From: an uncultured Eubacteriales bacterium
Lineage (GTDB): Bacteria; Bacillota; Clostridia; Oscillospirales; Ruminococcaceae
Assembly: GCA_959605275.1 (NCBI GenBank)
Contig: CAUHFD010000198.1
Span: 1-5,263 of the forward strand
Length of the DNA stretch: 5,263 nt
Reading direction: 5' to 3'
The notes under the pieces are model-generated. The model was not told the DNA's origin and did no database searches. It saw nothing but the letters and a program-made list of their open reading frames with translations. Position 1 is the stretch's first letter, and each line of letters opens with the position of its first letter. A program made the position numbers and the translations under genes. Shown here piece after piece: positions 1 through 5,227 of this stretch.

Positions 1-110
1 AATCCGCGTCGCAACGCGGATTGTGGGGTGAGGTTGGGAGAGGGGAAAGTCCCCTTTCCCAGAGCGTTGTCGACTTTGTCGACACGCTCAGCTTCTTGAT
101 TTAAGAAGCA
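1..110. repeat. Run of four consecutive hairpins at window edge
   Basis: Four inverted repeats lie almost end to end. They are AATCCGCGT/ACGCGGATT (1-9 with 14-22, loop CGCA), GGGAAAG/CTTTCCC (43-49 with 54-60), GAGCGT-T-GTCGAC/GTCGACACGCTC (62-74 with 78-89, one bulged T, loop TTT) and GCTTCTT/AAGAAGC (91-97 with 103-109). None is followed by a clear U-tract on either strand, so they are not obvious intrinsic terminators. Such stacked hairpins resemble intergenic repeat elements of Clostridia. The left boundary is cut by the window edge, so the full unit cannot be defined. I found no convincing sequence match to the two other hairpin elements in this window. An RNA-level function is possible but not shown. 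Confidence 0.5.
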
Positions 111-212
111 TTTCATTGGTTACAAATTCTCTTGTGAAGCCTTTCGGCTCACAGTCACTGCACACAGCGACGTCCTTTATGACAGAGATTTTGTTAATAT
201 ATTCTTTTTCAT
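88..212 (-). pseudogene. Possible frameshifted small ORF (about 41 aa)
   Basis: An ATG at 212-210 is preceded by AGGAG (219-223) with a 6-nt spacer, an almost ideal ribosome binding site. In the ATG frame only MKKNILTKSLS is encoded before TAA (177-179). The -1 frame is open from there to TGA at 88-90 and reads ...ISVIKDVAVCSDCEPKG then FTREFVTNEMLLKSRS. One extra A in the AAAA run at 189-192 would join the two into one small protein with a CxxC-like CSDC motif. The last codons fall inside the hairpin at 91-109. I do not recognise the product. It may be a decayed gene, a genuine 11-residue peptide, a sequencing indel or chance coding inside a repeat. It lies downstream of the PHP operon terminator on the same strand. 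Confidence 0.22.
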
Positions 213-227
213 ACTTCTCTCCTACTA

Positions 228-250
228 TTTTGTGCTGAAATAGCACAAAA
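228..250. other. Perfect 9-bp hairpin next to terminator
   Basis: TTTTGTGCT (228-236) and AGCACAAAA (242-250) form a perfect stem with a GAAAT loop. It abuts, and shares its AAAA with, the terminator hairpin at 247-277. On the minus strand it lies just after that terminator and 4 nt before the AGGAG of the short ORF. It could be a backup 3'-end stem or a leader structure for the small ORF. Confidence 0.4.
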
Positions 251-277
251 CCCGACCGTTATTGCGATCGGGTTTTT
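247..277 (-). terminator. Intrinsic terminator of the PHP/DUF4364 operon
   Basis: On the minus strand the transcript reads AACCCGATCG, loop CAATAA, CGGTCGGGTT followed by TT. This is a GC-rich stem with one U-G wobble, starting 9 nt after the stop codon of the PHP gene. On the plus strand the same position is a C-A mismatch, but the following U-tract (TTTTTCTTTT) is longer, so it might also stop plus-strand transcripts. The position directly behind the operon makes the minus-strand role the more likely one. Confidence 0.7.
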
Positions 278-285
278 CTTTTGTC

Positions 286-963
286 TTATTTTTTGGTCCA
301 CAGCTGATATTGTCCGTTGCGAAGCATTTTTGCCACGTCATGTGAATCCACAGGCATCCGATCAAAATCAATTCCCGCCAAAGCAAGATCCTCATACTCA
401 TGGAAGTCCGAACCAACCGTCGGAAACAGATGATTTTCCTCCGCCCATTGTTTGGCGAGGTCATTGCGGGAATCATGTCGGGGATTGCAATTTTTAATTT
501 CGATGCCATGCAAATAGTTTGGATTTGCCGGCTCACAGCATTGACGAAACGGATGCGCCTGTACTATCGTCAAATCATTTGCTTCTGCAATCTGAAAAAA
601 TGACGCTAGTGTTTCTTCACAAAACCACTCATGACTGCGCAAAAATTCTTCGGTAACCCCAAACACTAAATAATCGTTCGCATTTTCGCTAAACCGCAAC
701 TCCATTCCGAGGTATACTGCCATGCCGCAGGCATCTCCCTCTGCTTTCGCGGCAAGATATCCTGCCATAAAACGATCGACAAAAGTATCCCAATTCATCC
801 TTTGTCTTGCATCCTGCCCGTAATCAGCAAAATGATCGGTAACTACTATCCCGCTGTAACCCTCTTGCTGATAAAGCTTTACTCCTTCAGCGGCCGGCAC
901 ACGGGCACATCCGCTGGTTTCTTTGGTATGAAAATGTATTTCAAACCGTTTCTGTCCTTCCAA
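286..963 (-). CDS. PHP domain metal-dependent phosphoesterase
   Basis: This 225-aa cytoplasmic protein has the metal-site motifs of the PHP (polymerase and histidinol phosphatase) superfamily. They are H10-F-H12 near the N-terminus, T42-D-H44, E88 in GMELRF, H137 in QAHPFR and the C-terminal G184-S-D-F-H188. These residues normally bind two or three metal ions that hydrolyse a phosphoester. The substrate cannot be inferred; the family includes histidinol phosphatase, DNA polymerase associated domains and nucleotide phosphatases. It is short (225 aa), consistent with a stand-alone PHP domain with no extra module. The start used is TTG (961-963). AGGAGG (975-980) lies 11 nt upstream, and no in-frame ATG, GTG or TTG exists between it and that site. 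An out-of-frame ATG (970-972) sits closer to the SD. It lies 29 nt after the DUF4364 gene on the same strand, so co-transcription is likely. Family confidence is high, function low. Confidence 0.9.
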   Translation of the reverse strand: MEGQKRFEIHFHTKETSGCARVPAAEGVKLYQQEGYSGIVVTDHFADYGQDARQRMNWDTFVDRFMAGYLAAKAEGDACGMAVYLGMELRFSENANDYLVFGVTEEFLRSHEWFCEETLASFFQIAEANDLTIVQAHPFRQCCEPANPNYLHGIEIKNCNPRHDSRNDLAKQWAEENHLFPTVGSDFHEYEDLALAGIDFDRMPVDSHDVAKMLRNGQYQLWTKK

Positions 964-974
964 GAAAACATACG

Positions 975-980
975 CCTCCT
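975..980 (-). promoter_or_regulatory. Ribosome binding site AGGAGG of the PHP gene
   Basis: A perfect AGGAGG on the minus strand lies 11 nt before the TTG start of the PHP gene. It is only 3 nt before an out-of-frame ATG at 970-972. The spacing is on the long side for the TTG, but it is the only strong site and supports TTG initiation. Confidence 0.6.
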
Positions 981-992
981 AAAATATATCTA

Positions 993-1628
993 TCAAACCG
1001 GTCGATGATCCGCCGACTTGTTTTCCAATGAATCAAACTGTTCTGCAATTTTCTCTAACCCTGCACGATCCTTGATTAGCAAAGAAATAATTCCTCTGTA
1101 AACATCAATGGTATTGCCGGCAAACTGCTGCTTTATAATTTCCACCTGTTCTTCATCCGGTGCAAATAATTTAATATCTAACAGATCCAAGTTGTCATCA
1201 TGGATCACTAAACGGACAATATATCCGTTATCAATTTTTTCTACCTCTACCTGCCGCACCTTATCCATTTTCATTTCGGATAAAATCTCCATACCGGCAG
1301 AAACAACCTTATTTTTCAGGGACAGCGGAAGATTGGATTTGAGCGCAATCGCCGTGTCTTTGCCAAGTTCATTTAACTGCAATACCTTTTTGCCGTCCTG
1401 TTCCGTCTCGGAAATATGCCGGCTTTCCAACAATTCCCGATAAGCGGTTGCATAGCTGAAATAATTCACTAAATGGTTACCCTGCAAAACAGCGTCAATT
1501 TGTTCCTTACTTAACGGTTCTTTGACCGAATACAGCAAATAACAGACTAATATTTTAATTTCATAAATATCTTTTAAGCCGCCCGGCTCAATCCCTGCAA
1601 AAAATGAATCAAAATCCAAACGAATCAC
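993..1628 (-). CDS. DUF4364 family winged-helix protein
   Basis: This 211-aa protein matches the DUF4364 family of Bacillota, a group of presumed DNA-binding proteins with an N-terminal winged helix. It opens with DSFFAGIEPGGLKD, then helices at about 22-35 (YEIKILVCYLLYSV), 40-50 (SKEQIDAVLQG) and 56-72 (recognition-helix-like YFSYATAYRELLESRHI). A wing-like stretch at about 73-95 ends in NELGKDTA. The C-terminal half (about 105-200) is an alpha/beta domain with no catalytic motif I recognise. No signal peptide or membrane segment is visible. The start is GTG (1626-1628) with AAGGAAGG directly upstream; the spacing is short, and TTG at codon 4 would be a better-spaced alternative. A 50-nt leader separates it from an extended -10 promoter at 1685-1693. 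It heads an operon with the PHP gene. A regulatory role is inferred from the fold; its target is unknown. Confidence 0.85.
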   Translation of the reverse strand: MIRLDFDSFFAGIEPGGLKDIYEIKILVCYLLYSVKEPLSKEQIDAVLQGNHLVNYFSYATAYRELLESRHISETEQDGKKVLQLNELGKDTAIALKSNLPLSLKNKVVSAGMEILSEMKMDKVRQVEVEKIDNGYIVRLVIHDDNLDLLDIKLFAPDEEQVEIIKQQFAGNTIDVYRGIISLLIKDRAGLEKIAEQFDSLENKSADHRPV

Positions 1629-1681
1629 CCTTCCTTGCCGAAGTTTTCTTGTCTGAAAATCTTACCTGACAGTATAACACT

Positions 1682-1805
1682 ATTATTATATCATAAACTG
1701 CTTGCACAACGAAGTGAAGCGGCATAACAAGTGTTCTGCGCGTCGCAAGCAACACAGAACGTTCGAAATCTTCGATTTCGGTCACGTTCCAAGATTATTA
1801 TATCA
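1682..1805. repeat. Short hairpin element with 12-nt flanking direct repeats (copy B)
   Basis: ATTATTATATCA occurs exactly at 1682-1693 and again at 1794-1805, bracketing 100 nt rich in inverted repeats. One stem is GTGTT/AACAC (1731-1735 with 1751-1755) enclosing TGCG/CGCA (1737-1740 with 1744-1747). A second is CGAAATC/GATTTCG (1764-1770 with 1774-1780, loop TTC), extended by GAACGT/ACGTTC (1757-1762 with 1784-1789). It has no coding capacity. Its left end and right end match those of the element at 4293-4521. It fits a small non-autonomous insertion element with a duplicated target, or a dispersed intergenic repeat. Insertion would have separated the radical SAM stop from the DUF4364 promoter. 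Confidence 0.55.
1685..1693 (-). promoter_or_regulatory. Extended -10 promoter of the DUF4364-PHP operon
   Basis: On the minus strand TGATATAAT (TG-N-TATAAT) is a perfect extended -10 located about 57 nt before the GTG start. No good -35 is seen at 16-18 nt (TTCGTT at 17 nt), which extended -10 promoters tolerate. The transcript would start near 1678. The motif is part of the left direct repeat of the hairpin element, so an identical copy exists at 1797-1805. Confidence 0.55.
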
Positions 1806-1807
1806 CA
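1769..1807. repeat. Conserved right terminus, copy B (39 nt)
   Basis: Positions 1769-1807 match 4483-4521 at 36 of 39 positions. The first 25 (from TCTTCGATTTCGG to CGTTCCAAG) are identical, and the three differences are at 1794, 1803 and 1806. Similarity stops immediately upstream of 1769, so the match is a defined terminus rather than a long duplication. Confidence 0.8.
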
Positions 1808-1825
1808 TCCTTTGTAAGAAATCTA

Positions 1826-3520
1826 TCAATAATCGGTTAAAATATCAATGGGGATGATTACGGTCTCGGCATTTCCCAGAATATCACAATTCCGATAGCG
1901 GAACAACAAAGCAGTTTGGTGCGGTTCACCGCTTATAGGATCAAACGGGAATATTTCCAAATGAAGCAGATTCGCCAGCTGACGAGGATCCGTTTCCGGA
2001 TACTGCGGGAAAAAGCGAATACGATTTTCTTCCCGCTCATAAAAATGCCGTATTTGTTGTTTATATTGTAACACCAAATCATTATTCATCCACTCAGGCC
2101 ATTTTTTTGCTTTTTTATGAGAATACAGATCGTATTTCGCCAGCCACTTAAATCTTTCGAGATTGCCTCTGCCCAATGTCTTCAAAAATTCGTACAACAC
2201 CGTATAACTGTCGATCTCAGATACCGCCTCTAAGTGAAACTTGTTTTCTTTATAGTAATGTCCCAGTGCATCGAAAAAAGCAAAGGGAGAATCAAACAAA
2301 CTGCAAAGATAGTTACAGGACAGTTTGTATCGGTTACTGTTATAATACCGTTCCACCATATCTTCCACCAATTTAAGCCGCAAAACATCATCATATGACA
2401 GCCAATTGGTATACAATACCTCATACGGCGGCTTGTCGGTATGAACAATCCCATACTCCGCCTGTCTTTGGAATATTCCGGAGCCCTTAAGGACTTTCAA
2501 AAATCCCAACTGCAGCTGATGCGGACGCAAATCATAGACGGTGTTAAAGGAATCGGCAAAGCTCTCGATATCCTCATACGGAAGTCCTGCGATCAAATCC
2601 AGATGAATATGAATATTTCCCATTTCTTTGATTCGTGTCACCACTGCAAAAAGCTGCTCCATATCGGTTTCTCTGTGAATTTCCCGAAGAGTACGCGGAT
2701 TGACAGACTGAACGCCGATTTCCAACTGAAAAAATCCATTTCTTGCTTGCGACAGCAGTTCCAGGCACTCCTCATCTATAAGCTCTCCCGCAATTTCAAA
2801 ATGGAAATTGGTTACTCCATTATCATGTGCCAGCAAATATCTCCATAATTCTTTAGTTCGCCTTTTATCACAGTTAAAAGTACGATCTACAAACTTTACC
2901 TGCATCACCCGATGTGCCAAAAAGAAATCCAAATCCGATAAAGTGCGTTTCATCGAGTGAAAATGAACTCGCTTTTCAATAGAAGATAAACAATACTGAC
3001 ACTGAAAAGGGCATCCTCTGGAACTTTCGTAATAAAGGATTCTGTTTCGCAAATCTGCCAAATCATCATACACAAAAGGAATAGTATCCATCTCTACCGG
3101 TTTCCCCTGCAACACCCGTTTGATCGGAGGTTGTCCGTTTTCGAGCTGACAAACAAGCTCAGAAAACGCCTGCTCTCCTTCTCCGCAGATAATATAATCC
3201 GCATAGTCCCCGATATACTGTTCACTTTGATAACTGACCTCAGGACCTCCCCAGACAACAGCAGTATCGGGCAATAGCTTTTTTAACTCGATAGTCAATT
3301 CTTTTACATACTCAAAGTTCCAGATATAGCATGAAAACCCTATCAGCTCGGGCGTCTGCTCATAAATTTCCCGCAAAATGGTATCTACCCTATGATTAAT
3401 CGTATATTCTGCAATTTCGGCATGGTACGCTGTACTGTTTTCCAGATACCGCTGCAAATAGCGTATTGCAAGATTGCTGTGAATATATTTTGCATTGATT
3501 CCGACCAATAAAATTTTCAT
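1826..3520 (-). CDS. B12-binding domain radical SAM protein (DUF4080)
   Basis: This 564-aa cytoplasmic iron-sulfur enzyme has an N-terminal cobalamin-binding-like Rossmann domain (about 1-130; MKILLVGINAKYIHSNLAIRYL, GGPEVS at 91-96, GEGE at 113-116). A radical SAM core (about 160-370) carries the cluster motif C170-x3-C174-x2-C177 (RGCPFQCQYC). The C-terminal region (about 375-520) resembles DUF4080. The canonical DxHxxG cobalamin-ligand motif is not seen, which is common in this class and makes actual B12 binding uncertain. Members reductively cleave SAM to start radical chemistry; this subgroup's substrate is unknown to me. I prefer ATG at 3518-3520 because the family starts MKILLVG; AAAGG (3533-3537) lies 12 nt upstream. 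The frame extends 13 residues further to a TTG at 3557-3559, but that would place the SD inside the gene. It is divergent from the rubrerythrin gene, with overlapping promoters. Confidence 0.9.
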   Translation of the reverse strand: MKILLVGINAKYIHSNLAIRYLQRYLENSTAYHAEIAEYTINHRVDTILREIYEQTPELIGFSCYIWNFEYVKELTIELKKLLPDTAVVWGGPEVSYQSEQYIGDYADYIICGEGEQAFSELVCQLENGQPPIKRVLQGKPVEMDTIPFVYDDLADLRNRILYYESSRGCPFQCQYCLSSIEKRVHFHSMKRTLSDLDFFLAHRVMQVKFVDRTFNCDKRRTKELWRYLLAHDNGVTNFHFEIAGELIDEECLELLSQARNGFFQLEIGVQSVNPRTLREIHRETDMEQLFAVVTRIKEMGNIHIHLDLIAGLPYEDIESFADSFNTVYDLRPHQLQLGFLKVLKGSGIFQRQAEYGIVHTDKPPYEVLYTNWLSYDDVLRLKLVEDMVERYYNSNRYKLSCNYLCSLFDSPFAFFDALGHYYKENKFHLEAVSEIDSYTVLYEFLKTLGRGNLERFKWLAKYDLYSHKKAKKWPEWMNNDLVLQYKQQIRHFYEREENRIRFFPQYPETDPRQLANLLHLEIFPFDPISGEPHQTALLFRYRNCDILGNAETVIIPIDILTDY

Positions 3521-3579
3521 CTGAGATTCATGCCTTTCTGTGGATTGTGTCGTTAACAAAAAATTAATAGGACAAAGTA

Positions 3580-3608
3580 TTGACTAATATATACTTTTGT
3601 TGTATAGT
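3580..3608 (+). promoter_or_regulatory. Sigma-A-type promoter of the rubrerythrin gene
   Basis: TTGACT (3580-3585), a 17-nt spacer and TATAGT (3603-3608) match the vegetative consensus at 5 of 6 positions each. Transcription would start near 3615, giving a leader of about 60 nt before the start codon. The start point falls inside the inverted repeat at 3612-3633. Confidence 0.75.
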
Positions 3609-3614
3609 TATAAA
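3586..3614 (-). promoter_or_regulatory. Candidate divergent promoter of the radical SAM gene
   Basis: On the minus strand TTTATA (3609-3614), a 17-nt spacer and TATATT (3586-3591) form a weaker sigma-A-like promoter. It overlaps the rubrerythrin promoter on the other strand and would start near 3579, about 60 nt before the ATG. In such AT-rich DNA a chance match is possible. Confidence 0.35.
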
Positions 3615-3633
3615 TGTAATTTATATTACATTT
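3612..3633. promoter_or_regulatory. Perfect inverted repeat, candidate operator
   Basis: AAATGTAAT (3612-3620) and ATTACATTT (3625-3633) are perfect 9-nt arms around TTAT. The core can be read as TGTAA-N6-TTACA, the geometry of Crp/Fnr-family sites. The repeat covers about -3 to +19 of the predicted rubrerythrin start, a typical repressor position. It also overlaps the -35 of the candidate divergent promoter. It is not a match to the PerR box TTATAATNATTATAA. It might instead form a leader hairpin. The identity of any regulator is unknown. Confidence 0.5.
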
Positions 3634-3659
3634 TTGGAAATAATAATTTTAAATAATGT

Positions 3660-3665
3660 AAGGAG
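3660..3665 (+). promoter_or_regulatory. Ribosome binding site AAGGAG of the rubrerythrin gene
   Basis: AAGGAG precedes three consecutive in-frame ATGs (3668, 3671, 3674) with spacers of 2, 5 and 8 nt. The spacing rules out the first as the main start and favours the second or third. Confidence 0.75.
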
Positions 3666-3673
3666 TAATGATG

Positions 3674-4225
3674 ATGAAAAAATTTGTATGTTCTATTTGC
3701 GGATATGTTCATGAAGGAGATTCTGCTCCGGAGCAATGTCCACAATGCAAAGCGCCAGCTTCTAAATTTGTTGAGCAAGCAGCAGACAATGCTTTAAACT
3801 GGGCAGATGAGCACAGAGTCGGTGTTGCCAAAGATGTAGATCCGGAAATCGTTGACGGGTTGAAAATGAATTTTATGGGTGAATGCACTGAAGTCGGCAT
3901 GTACTTGGCGATGGCACGCGTTGCACATCGTGAAGGCTATCCGGAAATCGGTTTGTACTGGGAAAAGGCTGCTTATGAGGAAGCAGAACATGCCGCAAAA
4001 TTTGCTGAACTTCTCGGCGAAGTCGTAACCGACAGCACCAAGAAAAATCTCGAAATGCGTGTGATGGCTGAAAAAGGCGCATGCGAAGGTAAGAAAGAAC
4101 TTGCCGCTAAAGCAAAACAGCTCGGCTTGGATGCAATCCATGACACCGTTCATGAAATGGCGAAAGACGAAGCACGCCACGGCGCTGCTTTCAACGGCTT
4201 GCTGAACAGATATTTCGGTAAATAA
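3674..4225 (+). CDS. rbr: Reverse rubrerythrin (rubredoxin-type N-terminus, NADH peroxidase component)
   Basis: This 183-aa non-haem iron protein has an N-terminal rubredoxin module (about 1-35; C6-S-I-C9-G-Y and C22-P-Q-C25) followed by a four-helix ferritin-like diiron domain. The diiron domain carries E70 in GECTE, E103-A-E-H106 and E166-A-R-H169, the paired ExxH motifs of rubrerythrins. The rubredoxin part is at the N-terminus, opposite to classical rubrerythrin, which makes it a reverse rubrerythrin. In clostridia such proteins reduce hydrogen peroxide and oxygen with electrons from NADH via rubredoxin reductase and protect against oxidative stress. I chose the third ATG of a triple ATG by SD spacing; starts at 3668 or 3671 add two or one Met. 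It is a single-gene transcript with its own strong promoter and terminator. All cluster and diiron ligands look intact. Confidence 0.95.
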   Translation: MKKFVCSICGYVHEGDSAPEQCPQCKAPASKFVEQAADNALNWADEHRVGVAKDVDPEIVDGLKMNFMGECTEVGMYLAMARVAHREGYPEIGLYWEKAAYEEAEHAAKFAELLGEVVTDSTKKNLEMRVMAEKGACEGKKELAAKAKQLGLDAIHDTVHEMAKDEARHGAAFNGLLNRYFGK

Positions 4226-4251
4226 GAAAACTGCGTAAACCAGAGATTTGC

Positions 4252-4290
4252 AAGAGGAAACGGAACAATTTCGTTTCCTCTTTGTTTTTT
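4252..4290 (+). terminator. Intrinsic terminator of the rubrerythrin gene
   Basis: AAGAGGAAACG (4252-4262) and CGTTTCCTCTT (4272-4282) form a perfect 11-bp stem with a 9-nt loop, followed by TGTTTTTT. It lies 26 nt after the stop codon. The opposite strand lacks a U-tract, so it should act only on the plus strand. Confidence 0.92.
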
Positions 4291-4292
4291 AC

Positions 4293-4521
4293 TATAACAT
4301 AAACCACTGGCGGAGCAATGTTTCAATGCTCTTAAAAGCGCAACGTGCTTTTGAGGTTATTAACGACGCCGCTTGTCAGCGGACGACGTTTTGCTTTGCC
4401 CTTCCCGCCAAATATGCTCGGCGGCATTTCGGCAAAGCCGAAACCGGGCAAAGCCCCGCTCAACTTGCAGTTGAATTCAATTTCTTCGATTTCGGTCACG
4501 TTCCAAGGTTATTATAACATA
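4293..4521. repeat. Hairpin-rich element with 9-nt flanking direct repeats (copy C)
   Basis: TATAACATA occurs at 4293-4301 and 4513-4521 and brackets about 210 nt of dense secondary structure. This fills most of the 318-nt gap between the convergent rubrerythrin and ytaF-like genes. Stems include CTTAAAAGC/GCTTTTGAG (4331-4339 with 4347-4355) and AACGACGCCGC with GCGGACGACGTT (4362-4372 with 4379-4390). A 9-bp closing stem GCTTTGCCC/GGGCAAAGC (4393-4401 with 4446-4454) encloses two hairpins: CCGCC/GGCGG (4405-4409 with 4420-4424) and TTTCGGC/GCCGAAA (4427-4433 with 4437-4443). CAACT/AGTTG (4461-4473) follows. A plus-strand frame runs through it but looks like chance coding. Ends match the element at 1682-1805. 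Confidence 0.55.
4483..4521. repeat. Conserved right terminus, copy C (39 nt)
   Basis: This is the second copy of the 39-nt terminus also found at 1769-1807, with 36 matching positions. The left arm of the hairpin that this sequence forms in copy B (CGAAATC) is not present here. Conservation is therefore of the terminus itself, not of the fold. Confidence 0.8.
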
Positions 4522-4543
4522 TTTTACACTTTTTGTATATCGG

Positions 4544-5215
4544 TCATATAATCTTCAAAAAAGCAATTAAAATCAATATGATCCCGCTGAGCCAGGACAG
4601 ATTAAACCCGCACAAGGACATTCTTTTTCCCAAAAACATGCCGCTGTATATCGCCAGAAATCCCATTGCCAAGGAATATGTCCCTAAACCAATCAAATCT
4701 GCAACGCTCCCCTGTATACTAAATCCGCTCAACAAAGAATCTACTGACAGTGTCGATGCCAACAGAAACGCCTCCCAGACCGATAATCTTTTAGAACAGT
4801 CTACATCTGCTTTCGTTTCATCAATACAAATATTTAATACAAAATTAAGCTCCGATATATTAAACCGAATGGTTTTTCCTTGATAGAAAATCATCTTTAA
4901 CAAGCTTTGAAATACATTAACCATTCCCATTATAATCAAAACGGCAAATCCTATGTATTTTATCAGTTTTTCTGCTGTGCTGTTCATCAACAAATAATCA
5001 GTGAAACTTCTGGTTAAAATAGATATTATCAAGCATCCGGATCCTACCACAGCAATGACTGCTGCCGACAAAAACGGGATTCTGATTTTTTTAATGCCAT
5101 ATGTCATACAGGCAAACAGGGTATCGAGCGACAGGACGGTTACCAACAGCCAATTTTCCATATCGGAGAGCACATATGCTTTCCGGCATACAGAACCAAC
5201 CGGGAATAAAAGCAT
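4544..5215 (-). CDS. ytaF: YtaF-like sporulation membrane protein (MntP-type)
   Basis: This integral membrane protein has up to 223 aa and six predicted segments: about 21-40, 46-69, 84-110, 147-166, 172-196 and 204-222. A hydrophilic loop lies at about 111-145. It shows the internal repeat of the MntP/YtaF group: LSLD31-TL in the first segment and LSVD159-SL in the fourth, each with a membrane-embedded Asp, and YGIKKIRIP after the first segment. The loop motif DVDCSKRLSVWEAF is also typical of YtaF. YtaF is known from spore formers as a sporulation membrane protein; relatives export manganese, but transport here is inference. The start is uncertain. ATG 5213-5215 has AAGGTGGTGA 12 nt upstream, whereas family alignment favours ATG 5159-5161 (MENWLL), and GTG 5171-5173 has GGAAAG 5 nt upstream. 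It is convergent with the rubrerythrin gene, and no own terminator is visible. Confidence 0.8.
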   Translation of the reverse strand: MLLFPVGSVCRKAYVLSDMENWLLVTVLSLDTLFACMTYGIKKIRIPFLSAAVIAVVGSGCLIISILTRSFTDYLLMNSTAEKLIKYIGFAVLIIMGMVNVFQSLLKMIFYQGKTIRFNISELNFVLNICIDETKADVDCSKRLSVWEAFLLASTLSVDSLLSGFSIQGSVADLIGLGTYSLAMGFLAIYSGMFLGKRMSLCGFNLSWLSGIILILIAFLKII

Positions 5216-5227
5216 TATATGCCCGCG

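Noticed and set aside
225..536. Minus-strand 103-aa reading frame overlapping the PHP gene end
   Set aside because: It overlaps the PHP gene out of frame and runs through the terminator hairpin. It has no supporting start signal.
1757..1789. Hairpin after the radical SAM gene as its terminator
   Set aside because: The stem is good, but neither strand has a U-tract after it. It is better explained as part of the repeat element.
2441..2848. Plus-strand 135-aa reading frame
   Set aside because: It is antisense to the radical SAM core, with no SD or promoter. The minus-strand frame has clear motifs, so this is a shadow.
3606..3635. PerR or Rex box upstream of rubrerythrin
   Set aside because: The inverted repeat does not match TTATAATNATTATAA or TTGTTAANNNNTTAACAA, so I list it as an unassigned operator candidate.
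3794..4180. Minus-strand 128-aa reading frame
   Set aside because: It is antisense to the well-supported rubrerythrin and rich in Phe, Cys and His, as expected from reverse translation of that gene.
4248..4517. Plus-strand 89-aa reading frame between the rubrerythrin and ytaF-like genes
   Set aside because: It begins inside the rubrerythrin terminator, has no ribosome binding site and runs through the hairpin element. The overlapping frame at 4345-4551 is no better. Its sequence resembles no family I know.
1769..4521. CRISPR-like repeat pair
   Set aside because: There are only two copies 2.7 kb apart, in separate gaps, with no regular spacers and no cas genes.
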